From: Saccharina japonica
Taxonomy: Eukaryota > Sar > Phaeophyceae > Laminariales > Laminariaceae
Length of the DNA stretch: 64,000 nt
Direction of reading: 5' to 3'
NCBI GenBank assembly: GCA_008828725.1
Contig: MEHQ01004575.1
Coordinates: forward strand, 62,001-126,000
Shown here: piece after piece, positions 45,703 to 57,879 of the stretch
How positions within the stretch are numbered: the first letter of the stretch is position 1
Layout of the letters: each line of letters opens with the position of its first letter
Program-made: the position numbers and the translations under genes
Notes under the pieces: model-generated
What the model was told of the DNA's origin: nothing
Database searches by the model: none
The model's input: the letters and a program-made list of their open reading frames with translations, nothing else

Positions 45703-48266
45703 GTACAAGGTCGGTAACGATTGCCTCACAGCGACTTATCCCGCGTTCACCTCCAAGTCAGGCTGTATCCTGTCCGGTGATCGGCAAGTGCGTGGGTCTG
45801 CTTGCCTACACACCAGCTACGCGCTGGTATACACGCTATATATACGATATCTTCATTATTAGGTTTCGTGCCTCGAATAAACACGTGGAGGACGTGGTAG
45901 CGACGGATGGACATCGGGGCTCAAGATACCACCACCTCGCCTACAACGACTGCGGCTGCACCACCAGCGGAACGAGTTTTGGAGACCAATATCGTCTGCT
46001 GCAGGAGGAGAGGATCAAGTTCGAAGTACTGCTGATACTTTGTCGACACGTGAGTGAACGTGTACCACGAAGAGGGTCCCCTCAGTTCGTCCATTAACAA
46101 CTAACTGTTGCTTCGTCTGTAGACTTGTTCACCATATCTACGAATGCAAGATACCTGATGTCAAACAGCGGCGCCGACGTATTATACCGCATCGTAGCTG
46201 GAACAGTAAATAGGAGCGTGTGTTTATGTTTTTACGCGGTGTCTCATACCAGCTAGGCCCGGTTACCAATGGCACCCCAAAAAAGGTAAAAGACATGGCA
46301 CCCAAACATGAAACACACACAGGAGCTCTTCGGTATTGCAACTCTCCGAACTCCAAAGCACAAGAAAGGGAAGAAAGCTTCGAATATGTTGATCTATCCA
46401 ACGTCTTACTTATTTATTTTGAGCTACGGTAGACTGATTTTTATTTTGGCTCTATATGTACGAGTACACAGTTGCATCGGAAAAACCTTTTTTGATAACG
46501 AGTAAAAAACAGAACCCCCGCCGCGGTACGCGATGCGACCACGGCCGAGACCGTCTCCGACGAAGCCGGGAGGGGCGAGCAAAGTGGGGCGCGATCAGGA
46601 CATAGTGAACCAACAAGTTGACCTCATTGCGATCTACTCTATATGTACAACTCGAAAACGACTCAAACCAGGCATGAAAGGCATAATACATATTACGATC
46701 GTTCACCGCGGACCTCCATCAACATACTCGTAATAACTATCACACGGTATGTCTTTACTCGTATCATATGTGTGAACACATGATGGGGATGGTAAATGGT
46801 GTGACAACATGGGTGACATAGTGAGTACGCTCCAGAGCGGCAGGACCTATGCAACTCGTGGTGGAGACGTAAAGGATTGAGATGCGAATGTCTCATCAGG
46901 GTCTTGTTTTGATCACGCAACAAGAAAAACCTGCAAATAGACGGGTGGTGGACTTTGCAGTAGATTTATAGGTCTGTTTCCGACTCCGGTATCGTTATCG
47001 TTCTCGGTATCCTATAATCGTGGTTTCCGGTTCGGTAACGATGGCCACTATAGCTATCGTTATCGTTACCCAAGTTATTATGGCCTTATCGCACCGCAAC
47101 GGTTTGGGTTTCGATATCCAACACTACAGTAGTATGTACCTTCTCTGTGTCGTAGGTGTGTGGGCGCACGTGGAATGTGAAGCGAGTCAAGGAGGGATGC
47201 AAATGCCGCAGTCTTCGCCCAATAACAATGCAAGAAGACACGAACCGCAGTGGGGGGGGGGGGGGACACTGCTATGGATGTTACTCCGGGTCAGAGTTTC
47301 TACTAACCAGTAGAGAGAAAAGAAGGCCGAATATACTATCACGGGAGGGCATAGTATATAGGACTGCACTGCACACAAACATGACACTATGTTTTTACCC
47401 CAATAAATTGGTTGAAGAAATAATTACAAAATCGAAAAACAATACATATCATACAGCGTACAGCACAGCAGCAGCAGCAGCAGCAGCTGTGGCGGCCGCA
47501 GCAACAACAGCAACGGAACGGCAGCAACAGCAGCAGTAGTAGGACACATGAGGCCAGGGCCAGCGTCACTGTACGCTCGGCTTGTCGGTGTAGCCCTTGA
47601 ACCCTTTGTACTCGTACTCAAACTGTTGTGTACACGTGTCTCCTAGTTCCCCAACACGATGATAGTGAGGGCATGTCAGGGCCCGTACAAACGAGGAACA
47701 CAAAACCTAAAAACAAAACCTAAAAACAAACCCTAAAAACGAACAGACTTTAGGTTTTTAGTGTAAAATCGAAGATGGTGTACAAACGCAGGATACGCGT
47801 GAAAAACAAAAGCGAAAAACAAAAGCGAAAACGAGTCAACGGTCAAGGTGGAAGACCAGCAGTAATGCACCACCCAGCTGCGGTAGAGGCGACGCCCAGC
47901 CCTGAAAAAAGAGGAGAGTGTGCCCACATGACTAGCCGACCATACTCTGCTGCTGCAATGGCGCCCGTAGCCTGGAGCGCGAGATTTGCGCTGGATAAAG
48001 TACGGGTGCTGTACAAAAAGTTTCACCGCTTGCTACAACAGATGATTTTTGAATGTACAGCAGCACGCAATTCGACTTGGACCGCCCCATGAGCCACGGT
48101 TTTGGCTACGGCGTTGAACACTGCATTGCCTGGCACCAGCCGCATGTTGTTCGCGCCTTGTCTGCTCTCTGTCTTCTGGCTGTCCAGTGTACGGGGCGTT
48201 CGTAGCTGCGGTTGTCGCCATGATCTCCGTTCTCGCTGGGCTGTTCATCTTTCGTGTTTTGGTTTT
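45703..48266. repeat. Segment P1 of a recent tandem duplication
   Basis: It matches 48641-51204 at an offset of 2938 bp. Over about 2.5 kb I found one clear substitution (GAGGCGACGCCC versus GAGGCGGCGCCC). Poly-G and CAG-rich tracts are equal in both. It contains a family S part (about 46980-47340), a GCAGCAGCAGCAG tract at 47467-47485 and the start of R1. Confidence 0.9.
46050..46122 (+). other. Candidate 73-bp intron (copied in P2)
   Basis: CGACAC|GTGAGTGAACG opens the interval and CTGTTGCTTCGTCTGTAG|ACTTG closes it, with CTAAC about 20 bases before the acceptor. The upstream frame (45720-46049, ending EERIKFEVLLILCRH) is open and the frame after joining stops within 11 codons (at TGA, 46156-46158). 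P2 has the same at 48988-49060. No transcript evidence. Confidence 0.3.
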
Positions 48267-48447
48267 AGGGTCATTTTAATCGATTTTCGATTAAAATAAA
48301 CCGAAGAGCAAAAATATCCCATCGCGGTCTCCTGGGTCTCTTTTTTTCTGTTTCGCCAATCAGAGGGAGTGAATCTTCATAACTCATTTTAGGTTTTGTT
48401 TTTAGGTTTTGTTTTTAGGGTCAAAACGCTCCGTTTGTACGGGCCCT
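47678..48447 (+). mobile_element. R1 copy 2: Harbinger/Tourist-like MITE
   Basis: 770 bp, TIR AGGGCCCGTACAAACG on both sides, right end CCGTTTGTACGGGCCCT. Flanks are GTC and AAG, so a TSD is not evident. It is intact and in the opposite orientation to copy 1. Its first part is included in the P duplication. Confidence 0.65.
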
Positions 48448-48640
48448 AAGGGAAGACATACAGATACAGACACACCCCGTCGAATTTAAAGTGGATCGGA
48501 AACCGAGTTTTTTCATCCTCTCAATCCAACGGCATAATAATTAGCCTTTTACTGCTGTTTCCCAACATCCAACTTGTGAAAAGTGATTCAAAATGTCTCC
48601 TTTTGTCGATACTCGTACAATGCATTGCAGATGAGGGGCA
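48448..48640. other. Spacer between R1 and P2
   Basis: 193 bp of single-copy DNA. An ATG frame beginning here (48576) runs into P2 and would encode a short Cys-containing peptide (VGNDCLTATYPAFTSKSGC). The same frame lacks this start in P1. Confidence 0.4.
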
Positions 48641-51204
48641 GTACAAGGTCGGTAACGATTGCCTCACAGCGACTTATCCCGCGTTCACCTCCAAGTCAGG
48701 CTGTATCCTGTCCGGTGATCGGCAAGTGCGTGGGTCTGCTTGCCTACACACCAGCTACGCGCTGGTATACACGCTATATATACGATATCTTCATTATTAG
48801 GTTTCGTGCCTCGAATAAACACGTGGAGGACGTGGTAGCGACGGATGGACATCGGGGCTCAAGATACCACCACCTCGCCTACAACGACTGCGGCTGCACC
48901 ACCAGCGGAACGAGTTTTGGAGACCAATATCGTCTGCTGCAGGAGGAGAGGATCAAGTTCGAAGTACTGCTGATACTTTGTCGACACGTGAGTGAACGTG
49001 TACCACGAAGAGGGTCCCCTCAGTTCGTCCATTAACAACTAACTGTTGCTTCGTCTGTAGACTTGTTCACCATATCTACGAATGCAAGATACCTGATGTC
49101 AAACAGCGGCGCCGACGTATTATACCGCATCGTAGCTGGAACAGTAAATAGGAGCGTGTGTTTATGTTTTTACGCGGTGTCTCATACCAGCTAGGCCCGG
49201 TTACCAATGGCACCCCAAAAAAGGTAAAAGACATGGCACCCAAACATGAAACACACACAGGAGCTCTTCGGTATTGCAACTCTCCGAACTCCAAAGCACA
49301 AGAAAGGGAAGAAAGCTTCGAATATGTTGATCTATCCAACGTCTTACTTATTTATTTTGAGCTACGGTAGACTGATTTTTATTTTGGCTCTATATGTACG
49401 AGTACACAGTTGCATCGGAAAAACCTTTTTTGATAACGAGTAAAAAACAGAACCCCCGCCGCGGTACGCGATGCGACCACGGCCGAGACCGTCTCCGACG
49501 AAGCCGGGAGGGGCGAGCAAAGTGGGGCGCGATCAGGACATAGTGAACCAACAAGTTGACCTCATTGCGATCTACTCTATATGTACAACTCGAAAACGAC
49601 TCAAACCAGGCATGAAAGGCATAATACATATTACGATCGTTCACCGCGGACCTCCATCAACATACTCGTAATAACTATCACACGGTATGTCTTTACTCGT
49701 ATCATATGTGTGAACACATGATGGGGATGGTAAATGGTGTGACAACATGGGTGACATAGTGAGTACGCTCCAGAGCGGCAGGACCTATGCAACTCGTGGT
49801 GGAGACGTAAAGGATTGAGATGCGAATGTCTCATCAGGGTCTTGTTTTGATCACGCAACAAGAAAAACCTGCAAATAGACGGGTGGTGGACTTTGCAGTA
49901 GATTTATAGGTCTGTTTCCGACTCCGGTATCGTTATCGTTCTCGGTATCCTATAATCGTGGTTTCCGGTTCGGTAACGATGGCCACTATAGCTATCGTTA
50001 TCGTTACCCAAGTTATTATGGCCTTATCGCACCGCAACGGTTTGGGTTTCGATATCCAACACTACAGTAGTATGTACCTTCTCTGTGTCGTAGGTGTGTG
50101 GGCGCACGTGGAATGTGAAGCGAGTCAAGGAGGGATGCAAATGCCGCAGTCTTCGCCCAATAACAATGCAAGAAGACACGAACCGCAGTGGGGGGGGGGG
50201 GGGACACTGCTATGGATGTTACTCCGGGTCAGAGTTTCTACTAACCAGTAGAGAGAAAAGAAGGCCGAATATACTATCACGGGAGGGCATAGTATATAGG
50301 ACTGCACTGCACACAAACATGACACTATGTTTTTACCCCAATAAATTGGTTGAAGAAATAATTACAAAATCGAAAAACAATACATATCATACAGCGTACA
50401 GCACAGCAGCAGCAGCAGCAGCAGCTGTGGCGGCCGCAGCAACAACAGCAACGGAACGGCAGCAACAGCAGCAGTAGTAGGACACATGAGGCCAGGGCCA
50501 GCGTCACTGTACGCTCGGCTTGTCGGTGTAGCCCTTGAACCCTTTGTACTCGTACTCAAACTGTTGTGTACACGTGTCTCCTAGTTCCCCAACACGATGA
50601 TAGTGAGGGCATGTCAGGGCCCGTACAAACGAGGAACACAAAACCTAAAAACAAAACCTAAAAACAAACCCTAAAAACGAACAGACTTTAGGTTTTTAGT
50701 GTAAAATCGAAGATGGTGTACAAACGCAGGATACGCGTGAAAAACAAAAGCGAAAAACAAAAGCGAAAACGAGTCAACGGTCAAGGTGGAAGACCAGCAG
50801 TAATGCACCACCCAGCTGCGGTAGAGGCGGCGCCCAGCCCTGAAAAAAGAGGAGAGTGTGCCCACATGACTAGCCGACCATACTCTGCTGCTGCAATGGC
50901 GCCCGTAGCCTGGAGCGCGAGATTTGCGCTGGATAAAGTACGGGTGCTGTACAAAAAGTTTCACCGCTTGCTACAACAGATGATTTTTGAATGTACAGCA
51001 GCACGCAATTCGACTTGGACCGCCCCATGAGCCACGGTTTTGGCTACGGCGTTGAACACTGCATTGCCTGGCACCAGCCGCATGTTGTTCGCGCCTTGTC
51101 TGCTCTCTGTCTTCTGGCTGTCCAGTGTACGGGGCGTTCGTAGCTGCGGTTGTCGCCATGATCTCCGTTGTCGCTGGGCTGTTCGTTCTTCGTGTTTTGC
51201 TTTT
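48641..51204. repeat. Segment P2 of a recent tandem duplication
   Basis: Copy of P1; see there. It runs into a truncated R1 and ends where R2 copy 2 begins. Differences from P1 become frequent only in the last 40 bases. Confidence 0.9.
50616..51204 (+). mobile_element. R1 copy 3, split by R2
   Basis: It starts AGGGCCCGTACAAACG and is interrupted at 51204 by R2. R1-like sequence resumes at 51967 (TTAGGGTCATTTTAATCGAT) and continues to about 52125, without a recognisable right TIR. Confidence 0.65.
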
Positions 51205-51969
51205 AGGGTGTGTCCAGACAGAATCGAAAATCGAAATCGAAAATCAAAATGATAATAAACGAGGCGCTGATTGGTCCCTCGCTCACACATGTTCCCCTTC
51301 GTTTTTTAGGTTCCGAGAAAATGAACGATTTACAACCCATTGCCGAAATCAAAAAGTTGACAGCTGAAAATCGAAAAGCAAATCGAAAGCACGAGCAGCA
51401 ACAATTCAGCGTGCTCTACTGGTCAGCGCAGCCACGTCAAAATATCATATCAGGACTGCCGCACGCAGCACGCAACCCACAGCTAGCACGCCAACACAGC
51501 CGCACAGATCCCCCGTAAATAGCCAGCAGGCCAACCACAACACCAGCCCAGACGCTCTAGGGCCTTTGTTTGCCGGCGTTCGAGCCAAAGCGAAGAGAAA
51601 TTGAGTAGAGTTCAGCATCATGCCCTCGAGAATGAGGTTGAATGTTCGTTCTCAGTATAATTTGAATTTTGATCCCGGGGCGTCAAAGTTGGACACGCGA
51701 CCACCTCCATGGGAGACCCAACGACCTCCCGGTATCGAATTGTCGTCGCTTCTCCCTGCTCCTCTGGTGGGCCTGTGGTGCCGAGCGCTAGATTGTCGGC
51801 ATGTGTACATAGTTGTGAACAGCCCATGGCTTGTGCTCTCAGTTGTTTTTCGCCTGGATCTTGCTGTTTCCCAATTCGTTTCTGTTTGGACACGTCGGCT
51901 AAAATGATACCGAAAACGAAATGATTTCGATTTTCGATTTCGATTTTCGATTGTGTTTGGACACACCCT
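51205..51969. mobile_element. R2 copy 2: Harbinger-like MITE with TTA duplication
   Basis: The ends are GGGTGTGTCCAGACAG and GTTTGGACACACCC. They are flanked by TTA on each side, and the undisturbed R1 sequence at 48260-48275 (TTTTAGGGTCATTTTAA) shows the target. A 3-bp TTA TSD and a GGGTGTGT start are typical of PIF/Harbinger Tourist-like MITEs. The arms (about 45 bp) are built from CGAAAATCGAAAT. Confidence 0.75.
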
Positions 51970-52122
51970 TAGGGTCATTTTAATCGATTTTCGATTATTA
52001 ACCAAAACCGAAGAGCAAAACTATCCCATCGCGGTCTCCTGGGTCTCTTTTTTTCTGTTTCGCCAATCAGAGGGAGTGAATCTTCATAACTCATTTTAGG
52101 TTTTGTTTTTAGGTTTTGTTTT

Positions 52123-53757
52123 TGATATTCGGCATAATTTGAAGAAAGCTGGGTTGTGTTCGGCAGAACTCCAGAAACAAAAAATCTTGTGATGATTTAC
52201 GTTCCGATTTATGTGCCTGAAAAAAACATGGCCCACAGCCTTTTTTGAAAACACACGTTGCCGCACCTATTATCGTAGCAGGTGCCACCACAAGTACTGC
52301 TGTGCGACATTACAGCAGAGCGTCTCCTTCCCCTCATCAGTAGGAGAGTGGGCCTTACAATACCACCTACATCATAGAACTCCGAAAACAAAGCAAAACA
52401 TTCGTCGCTGTGACGTATTTTTAAAAATTTATAGAAAAACCGTTATGATGTTTTACGTCCCGAAATTCAAAAAAAGAAAAAAAGGCACGTGTGCCTGTAA
52501 AACACACACGTTGCCGCACCTAGCTCGACCAACTCTGAACGAGTTGCAGCGATACAAGCACGAGAAGACTTCGTTAAAATGTGTGCGTGCACAGAGTCCG
52601 ACGGGACTGGCGTTGGTGCCGTGTGCGTTGAATGCGGTGTACAAAGGTCGATGTTGACTGTCGCAAACAAACACTCAGAAGAAGTCTTCAAACACCACGC
52701 TACATGGATTTTCACGCTAAACGCACGCCGATATGAAGAGCCTTTTCCCCTTGAAAACTCAAGCAAAAAGCCTCGCGCTTCGCGCTCGCGCGCCTCATTA
52801 CAATACTCCTTATCCGGTCACCGTCATACCGGCACATCAACCGCCCCCAACACCCAAACTACTCATTCCACGCGCTAAAACATCGACACTCTCTGACTCA
52901 CGGTCAGCAGCAAAGATCGTCACAAAGGACGACAATCACGCATTTATTTGCAGACGTGTTTTAAGCGTAACGTTCTTTCCGCCACCGTCAACACGTAAAA
53001 GCCAAGTTCTCGCCTTCGCTCACCTGAGTTCACACGACTACATTTTGATCAGGCACGCTTTGGGTCGGGTGAGCTCATAGTCTCTGATATTTATTAATAC
53101 GTAGTACTACTGTAGTAGGATTTGTTTTTTTGTGATTGCACAACATTCTCATCTGTGGATTATGTCGCAGACAACGACGCGTGCTGCGATAGATGTAGCA
53201 TGTTTTGGCAGAAACGGTTCGGGAATATCGGAGCTCATTAGGGGTCACCTTCGATGAAAACAAAGAGTACCCTTCAGGTCTTTCGAAATTAATATACTTT
53301 GTTTTTTATAGCAGTACCGAGGCAGTACTGCAATTTCTGACAAGAAAATACCACATCAATACTCCTTACCGAACGCGGCTCAGACCTGCTCCGGACCGAC
53401 AAGTTTTTGGCTCTTGGATAGGTGACGGGCACGTTATTGTGTTTGCAGCATGTAACGAAACTTGTCAGTAGCAAACTTTTCGATTGTTTCGCAGCTCCTG
53501 TTTTAATATGTACAATTTGCTGTGGCTGCGTAGGACGCTACAGACGGCCTACTATCTGTAGTGGTTCTTTGTTGAAAAATTGAGTTAAAACAATATCATC
53601 AGCCGAATAAACGGCAATTTTCCAAATTTATATCTGGGTACCAGAGGTTTGGGCAGTCGATTTTGAGTGAGATACACTTCACCCGCGAACGCGTTGGATC
53701 GATCCGTCTCCCTGACAAACGAATGTTGCCCACGTGACCATTGCTCCATCAAGCCGC
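52123..53757. repeat. Repeat block Q2: S then T family sequence
   Basis: Copy of Q1 (43270-44897). It ends at CATCAAGCCG; beyond that point T-family sequence continues here to about 53840, whereas Q1 switches to unique DNA. Confidence 0.75.
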
Positions 53758-54045
53758 TCCCAATGAATAGGGTTGAGAATTATTACTGGAGGAGTGTCCT
53801 CTCCGGGAGGGATGAAGTTTGACCAGAAACAGTCATTCGACTTCTCAACAACAAACGTAGTTATTCTTCGGTGTTGATTTCGTCGTATTTTCGGCGGAAA
53901 ATGTTGCGTTTAAAAAAACAAACTCCACGGGTGTCGACGTATCTGGACGCCACAGTCACGATCATCTCTGTGTTGCATTTTCAACGTTTTTGTTTCACAA
54001 CTTATGACCAAAAACGTAATCGGACGTATTGCTCCGGACGGACTT

Positions 54046-54984
54046 CAGTGGGGGTCCCTCTATAGTGCGGGAACCCGGTACAGTATAGTGCGGGTGAAAT
54101 CGCTTGGCACAACTTATACCTCTCTCTTGTGCGTGTGCCGCACTTTTTAGGGCACCCCTCTATAGTGCGGGTTTGCTACCTCTCAAGACCCTCTATAGTG
54201 CGGGTTGGACGTCAAGCCACGTCACCACCCGCCAATATGCGGTCGAACCCACACAAACCCCGACCCACACATAATACATACCCTTTTTATACGTACGGCA
54301 TAGCAGCAGCATACTCCTGATGGCCACAGAAACAGCAGCAGAGGCACACGATGCCATGTGCAGCAGGCGAACTCTGCCAACTTAGGAGCCTCACACCTAA
54401 AGCCCCCGACGTTTGTGTATTGTACAAACGGAACTGTAACGCCAATGCAGAATGGAACAAGGAACAACAACATGGGCTATGCGCATAATCCCGCTGTGGT
54501 TCAGTGATGGAGATTGCCTCCGGAAACAATGCCAATCGATTCTTGAAATGTATTGCCCAGATAAAAGTCAAACTTGATCGTGTCAGGGCAATTCAATATC
54601 AAACTCAATCGTCACTGCTTTTGGTACACTCAGCGTACGTTACGCGTAACATGTCATGGGCCTAGAACTACAACATAGGATGTGGTTTTTACCGCTGTAA
54701 AGCAGCATGTGCAACATGCTGTTCTCTTCTCACCCTCGAACGGACACAGGCTTCTACCCGTGGAGATAGTACATCTTCTTCCATACCCATCCTTGGCTAC
54801 ATCTTATGCTGAAACTCGGTGCTACCGGCAATAGTGTGGCTACCCGCACTATTGAGGGTTCTGAAAACATTCAGTAGTGCGCCCACCCGCGCTATTTAGG
54901 CCTGGATTAATATAGTGCGGGTGCCCGCTAAAGTGCGGATTTTATCGCTGGTCACATACCCGCACTATAGAGGGACCCCCACTG
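54046..54984. mobile_element. Pogo-like MITE with TATAGTGCGGG arrays
   Basis: 939 bp. The TIR is CAGTGGGGGTCCCTCTATAG on the left with its complement at the right end. The right flank is TA and the left flank is TT, so the TA TSD is imperfect. Repeats of CTCTATAGTGCGGGT lie at about 54058, 54083, 54159 and 54190, with inverted or altered forms at about 54835-54970. TIR style and TA target fit pogo/Tigger. No transposase frame. Confidence 0.7.
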
Positions 54985-55560
54985 TATGTGTATAATATGT
55001 GCAACACCATTAAATTACCGAGTTGAGAAAATAAATATGTACAGCTGGCACACTGTAGAACATGATACCATGGTACCCAACACGAATTTGAGCGATACGA
55101 AAGGCAGGCTGCGATTAACAGGAAAGCTTGGGAGTCGTTAATGTATAACGCACCCATTCTGGGAAAAGAAATGCAACGTATTAATAGTACATATTATTGT
55201 TTCTTAGTCCTACACTGCTACTTTTTAGTTCTGGTAAACTACTGCTCCTGCTCATGATGGTGCTGTGTTTACCTGTATATGTATATTTTGCTGCATCATG
55301 TGGTTCACCGCTGCGCCACACCTCCTGGTAAATGTCTGTAGCTCGTAAGAGGAGTGCATCAGTACGGGATATCGGTTACCTATTGATAAAACGGGCAATA
55401 GAAATGACAGGGGCTGCTTTATATGAAAACATGAACTTCGTGAGTCGTTATACTGAAAGTTGTGTACACCGCAGCCACTCTTAAATATAAAACCCACCTA
55501 CTGTAGGGTCAACTTTTGTTTTTCCTATTAGTCTCTGCACTTGTATACGAACAAAATACT
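54985..55560. repeat. Two eroded M1 copies, otherwise no gene
   Basis: About 55080-55205 and about 55380-55545 keep the order AGGCAGGCTG / GGGAGTCGTTA / ACGCACCC / TTGTTTCTTAG and GGGGCTGC / GTGAGTCGTTATACTGAAAG / TTTTTCCTATTAG. Both are strongly diverged. Confidence 0.45.
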
Positions 55561-56780
55561 ACAGTAGTGTTAGTGAATAGTCGTGTCCCCCTTGTGTACG
55601 TATAGCAACGTAACCTGTGCCAAACAGCAGTAACTTACCAGCACATCGTAGCTGCAGCAGTGAGTAGGAGCGTGTTTTGTTTTTTTTGTTCGGTAGCAAT
55701 AGCTATCGTAATTGTCATCGTTACCGAAATTATCTTGGCCTGCTTTGGTACCGCAACGTTCCAGGTTTTGATAGCCAACACTGCTGTCTACTGTAGTACC
55801 ACTCTGTCCCGAAATATAAGCACATTTTAAAAGGATATTAATATACAAAAGGTTCTTATATCTCGGGACAGAGTGGTATGTACGTATGTACCGCTTCTGT
55901 GCCGTAGGTTCTCGTGACTATACGTGGAATTTGAAGCGAGTCAACGAGGGCGACAAAGGTTTTGCAATAAATAAATAAATACACGAACCGCGGTGGGGAG
56001 GGCGACCCGGGCGGGTAAGAGATTGCTATTGGTGTTGCTGTGGATCAAAGTTACTACTAAACAGTAGAGAGAAGAGAAGGCCACAGACACTATTACTATA
56101 TAGGACTCCCCTGCACACAAACATCTATATCGTTGTATTTTGTTACTGTTAATAACAATATTTGGTTCTATTTACTATGGTCGCCCAATCAAGCGGTTCG
56201 AGAAAGAAAGTCAAAACCGAAAACGGGAATATGTATAATATATGTTCAAAATTAAATAACGGCCTGGGTCACTGGGTGTGCTGAATGTTAGTGGGTGGAC
56301 AATACGGAATTTATCGAAGGACGCACACGCAATATTTTTTTTTCTGGGTGAACTTCTTCTGCTTTTCCCTGCGTAGAAATAAACATGGTTGTGTACACGC
56401 GGTGACGTCGTTACGCCCACATTGAAGAATTCGCCGGTTCCCGTCATGCCGACACAGCAACGGCCCACACTACCCAATCCACTCGCCAAAACATCGACTA
56501 TCTCTTACAAACGGCCAGCAACAAAGGTCAGCACAAACGCGGGCCACTTCGCTCTTGAAGGCGTGTCTCAAGCCTAACCTTCTGCCCGCCACCATCAACA
56601 CCTAAAGGCCGAGTTATCGCCTTCTCTCACCTGGTTTCACACGACTACCTATTAATCCGGCACGCTTTGGATCGGGTGAGCTGATAGAGTCCCTGATATC
56701 TATAGTACCTGGATGTTTTTGGTTGCATATGTACTACGAGTATCAAGTAATTGCTTCCACAACAAACCGTAAGCAGCCAA
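55560..56780. repeat. Family S copy
   Basis: It aligns in order with P (about 46980-47420), Q (about 43920-44230) and 61050-62010. Shared blocks include TAACGATG/TATCG runs, ACCGCAACG, GAAGCGAGTCAA, GAACCGC-GTGGGG, CAGTAGAGAGAA-AGAAGGCC and CCAAAACATCGAC. Bases 55800 and 55860 carry an inverted pair, CACTCTGTCCCGA and TCGGGACAGAGTG, about 60 bp apart. Confidence 0.6.
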
Positions 56781-56942
56781 CGCGTGAGTGAGATGAGTTC
56801 CGGCGTGTTATTTGATAATCGCTTCAGCGAGAAGGTGTAGCAGAAATTGAACTGGACCGGCTCTCTCCGTTTGGCTCGTGTTTGTGCCGTGTTACATAAT
56901 CCAAAGAGTTGGGACTATGTGCGCTTCTGCTGGCTGCTGTTG

Positions 56943-57188
56943 TGAGTTGGAAACCCTGTGAAGCGTATAGTGGGTTCCCGCATTGAACACACATCGTGCG
57001 AAGAAAGGGAGGCTGAGACTCTAGAAAAACATAGGAGGCGACAGCTCAAAGCGTTCAACCAAATGAGAAACAAACTTATTAAAGCTACAGCGGTGATTGC
57101 CGTTCCATCCAATTTGATGAACGAGGTCGACCCGGAGCGTGGCACGGAAGAAAACACGCAATCCGTTAAAACCTCCCCGTCGCGCTAA
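56943..57188 (+). CDS. Possible last exon, basic helical protein
   Basis: An open frame without ATG runs to TAA at 57188. It encodes about 80 residues rich in Glu, Arg and Lys: EEREAETLEKHRRRQLKAFN, then NKLIKATAVIAVPSNLMNEV and a polar tail. The charge pattern in the first part suggests a helix or coiled coil. A pyrimidine-rich stretch with AG just before (CTGCTGTTGTGAG|TTGG, 56946) could be an acceptor that puts the frame in phase. It lies between an S copy and an inverted T copy, so it may be an element exon. I do not recognise the family. Confidence 0.35.
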
Positions 57189-57879
57189 GAGTACCGTATA
57201 GAAACATTATACCAGGTGCATTGTATCGCAAGTCTCGTCACTCATCATTGATCACAGCGACAGTTTCATCATTGCTTTCGGACAGTTCCATCACCTGTGA
57301 ACTGTGCCTATTGATATATAATAAAAAACAAGATTCATGTAGAAATATATGGAAGAGCAGGTGCTCAGAGTTGCCTTGGAGGGGGTGAGGAGGTCAGGCC
57401 GAGCGCTGACTCACAATGCCCGCAAAGCAGAACTTTCCGCTTAGTCGGGCGCGAGTTGGTCCCCGTAGTGTTGTTCTATACGTGGTATAGGTTTAGAAGT
57501 GTGTATGGCATGCTTGATCGAGGTATGTTTGACGTACGTCGTCCGTAATATTTTGTTTTTCGCGCAGCTCATGGTGGTTACAGCTCCAGTTGTACCTTCA
57601 ACGCCATCCGCATTGGTGCTGATTCGGGACGCAGACTAAGAGGGCACTCGTCAGTTACGGCCAACCTGTACAATGCTAACGTGATATGTCGTTCTCGCGG
57701 AGCGTGTGCGGATGAAACCTGAAACGCTGGAATCGATTCGATTTAAAAAAAGAAAATAAAACTCGTCCTATAAGAAACGCGGCAAATGTTGTGGCGAGGA
57801 CACACCAAACTAAACTTTGGGGCTGGACGCTAAGTTGGCGTTTCGTAACAGCGGGCCGCCACTACTGTACAGCGTGATA
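57189..57879. other. No supported gene
   Basis: Nothing recognisable between the exon-like frame and the inverted T copy. Confidence 0.4.

Noticed and set aside
47467..47540. Poly-Ala/poly-Gln frames across the CAG tract in P1
   Set aside because: Both strands and several frames are open because of the trinucleotide repeat; no flanking coding evidence.
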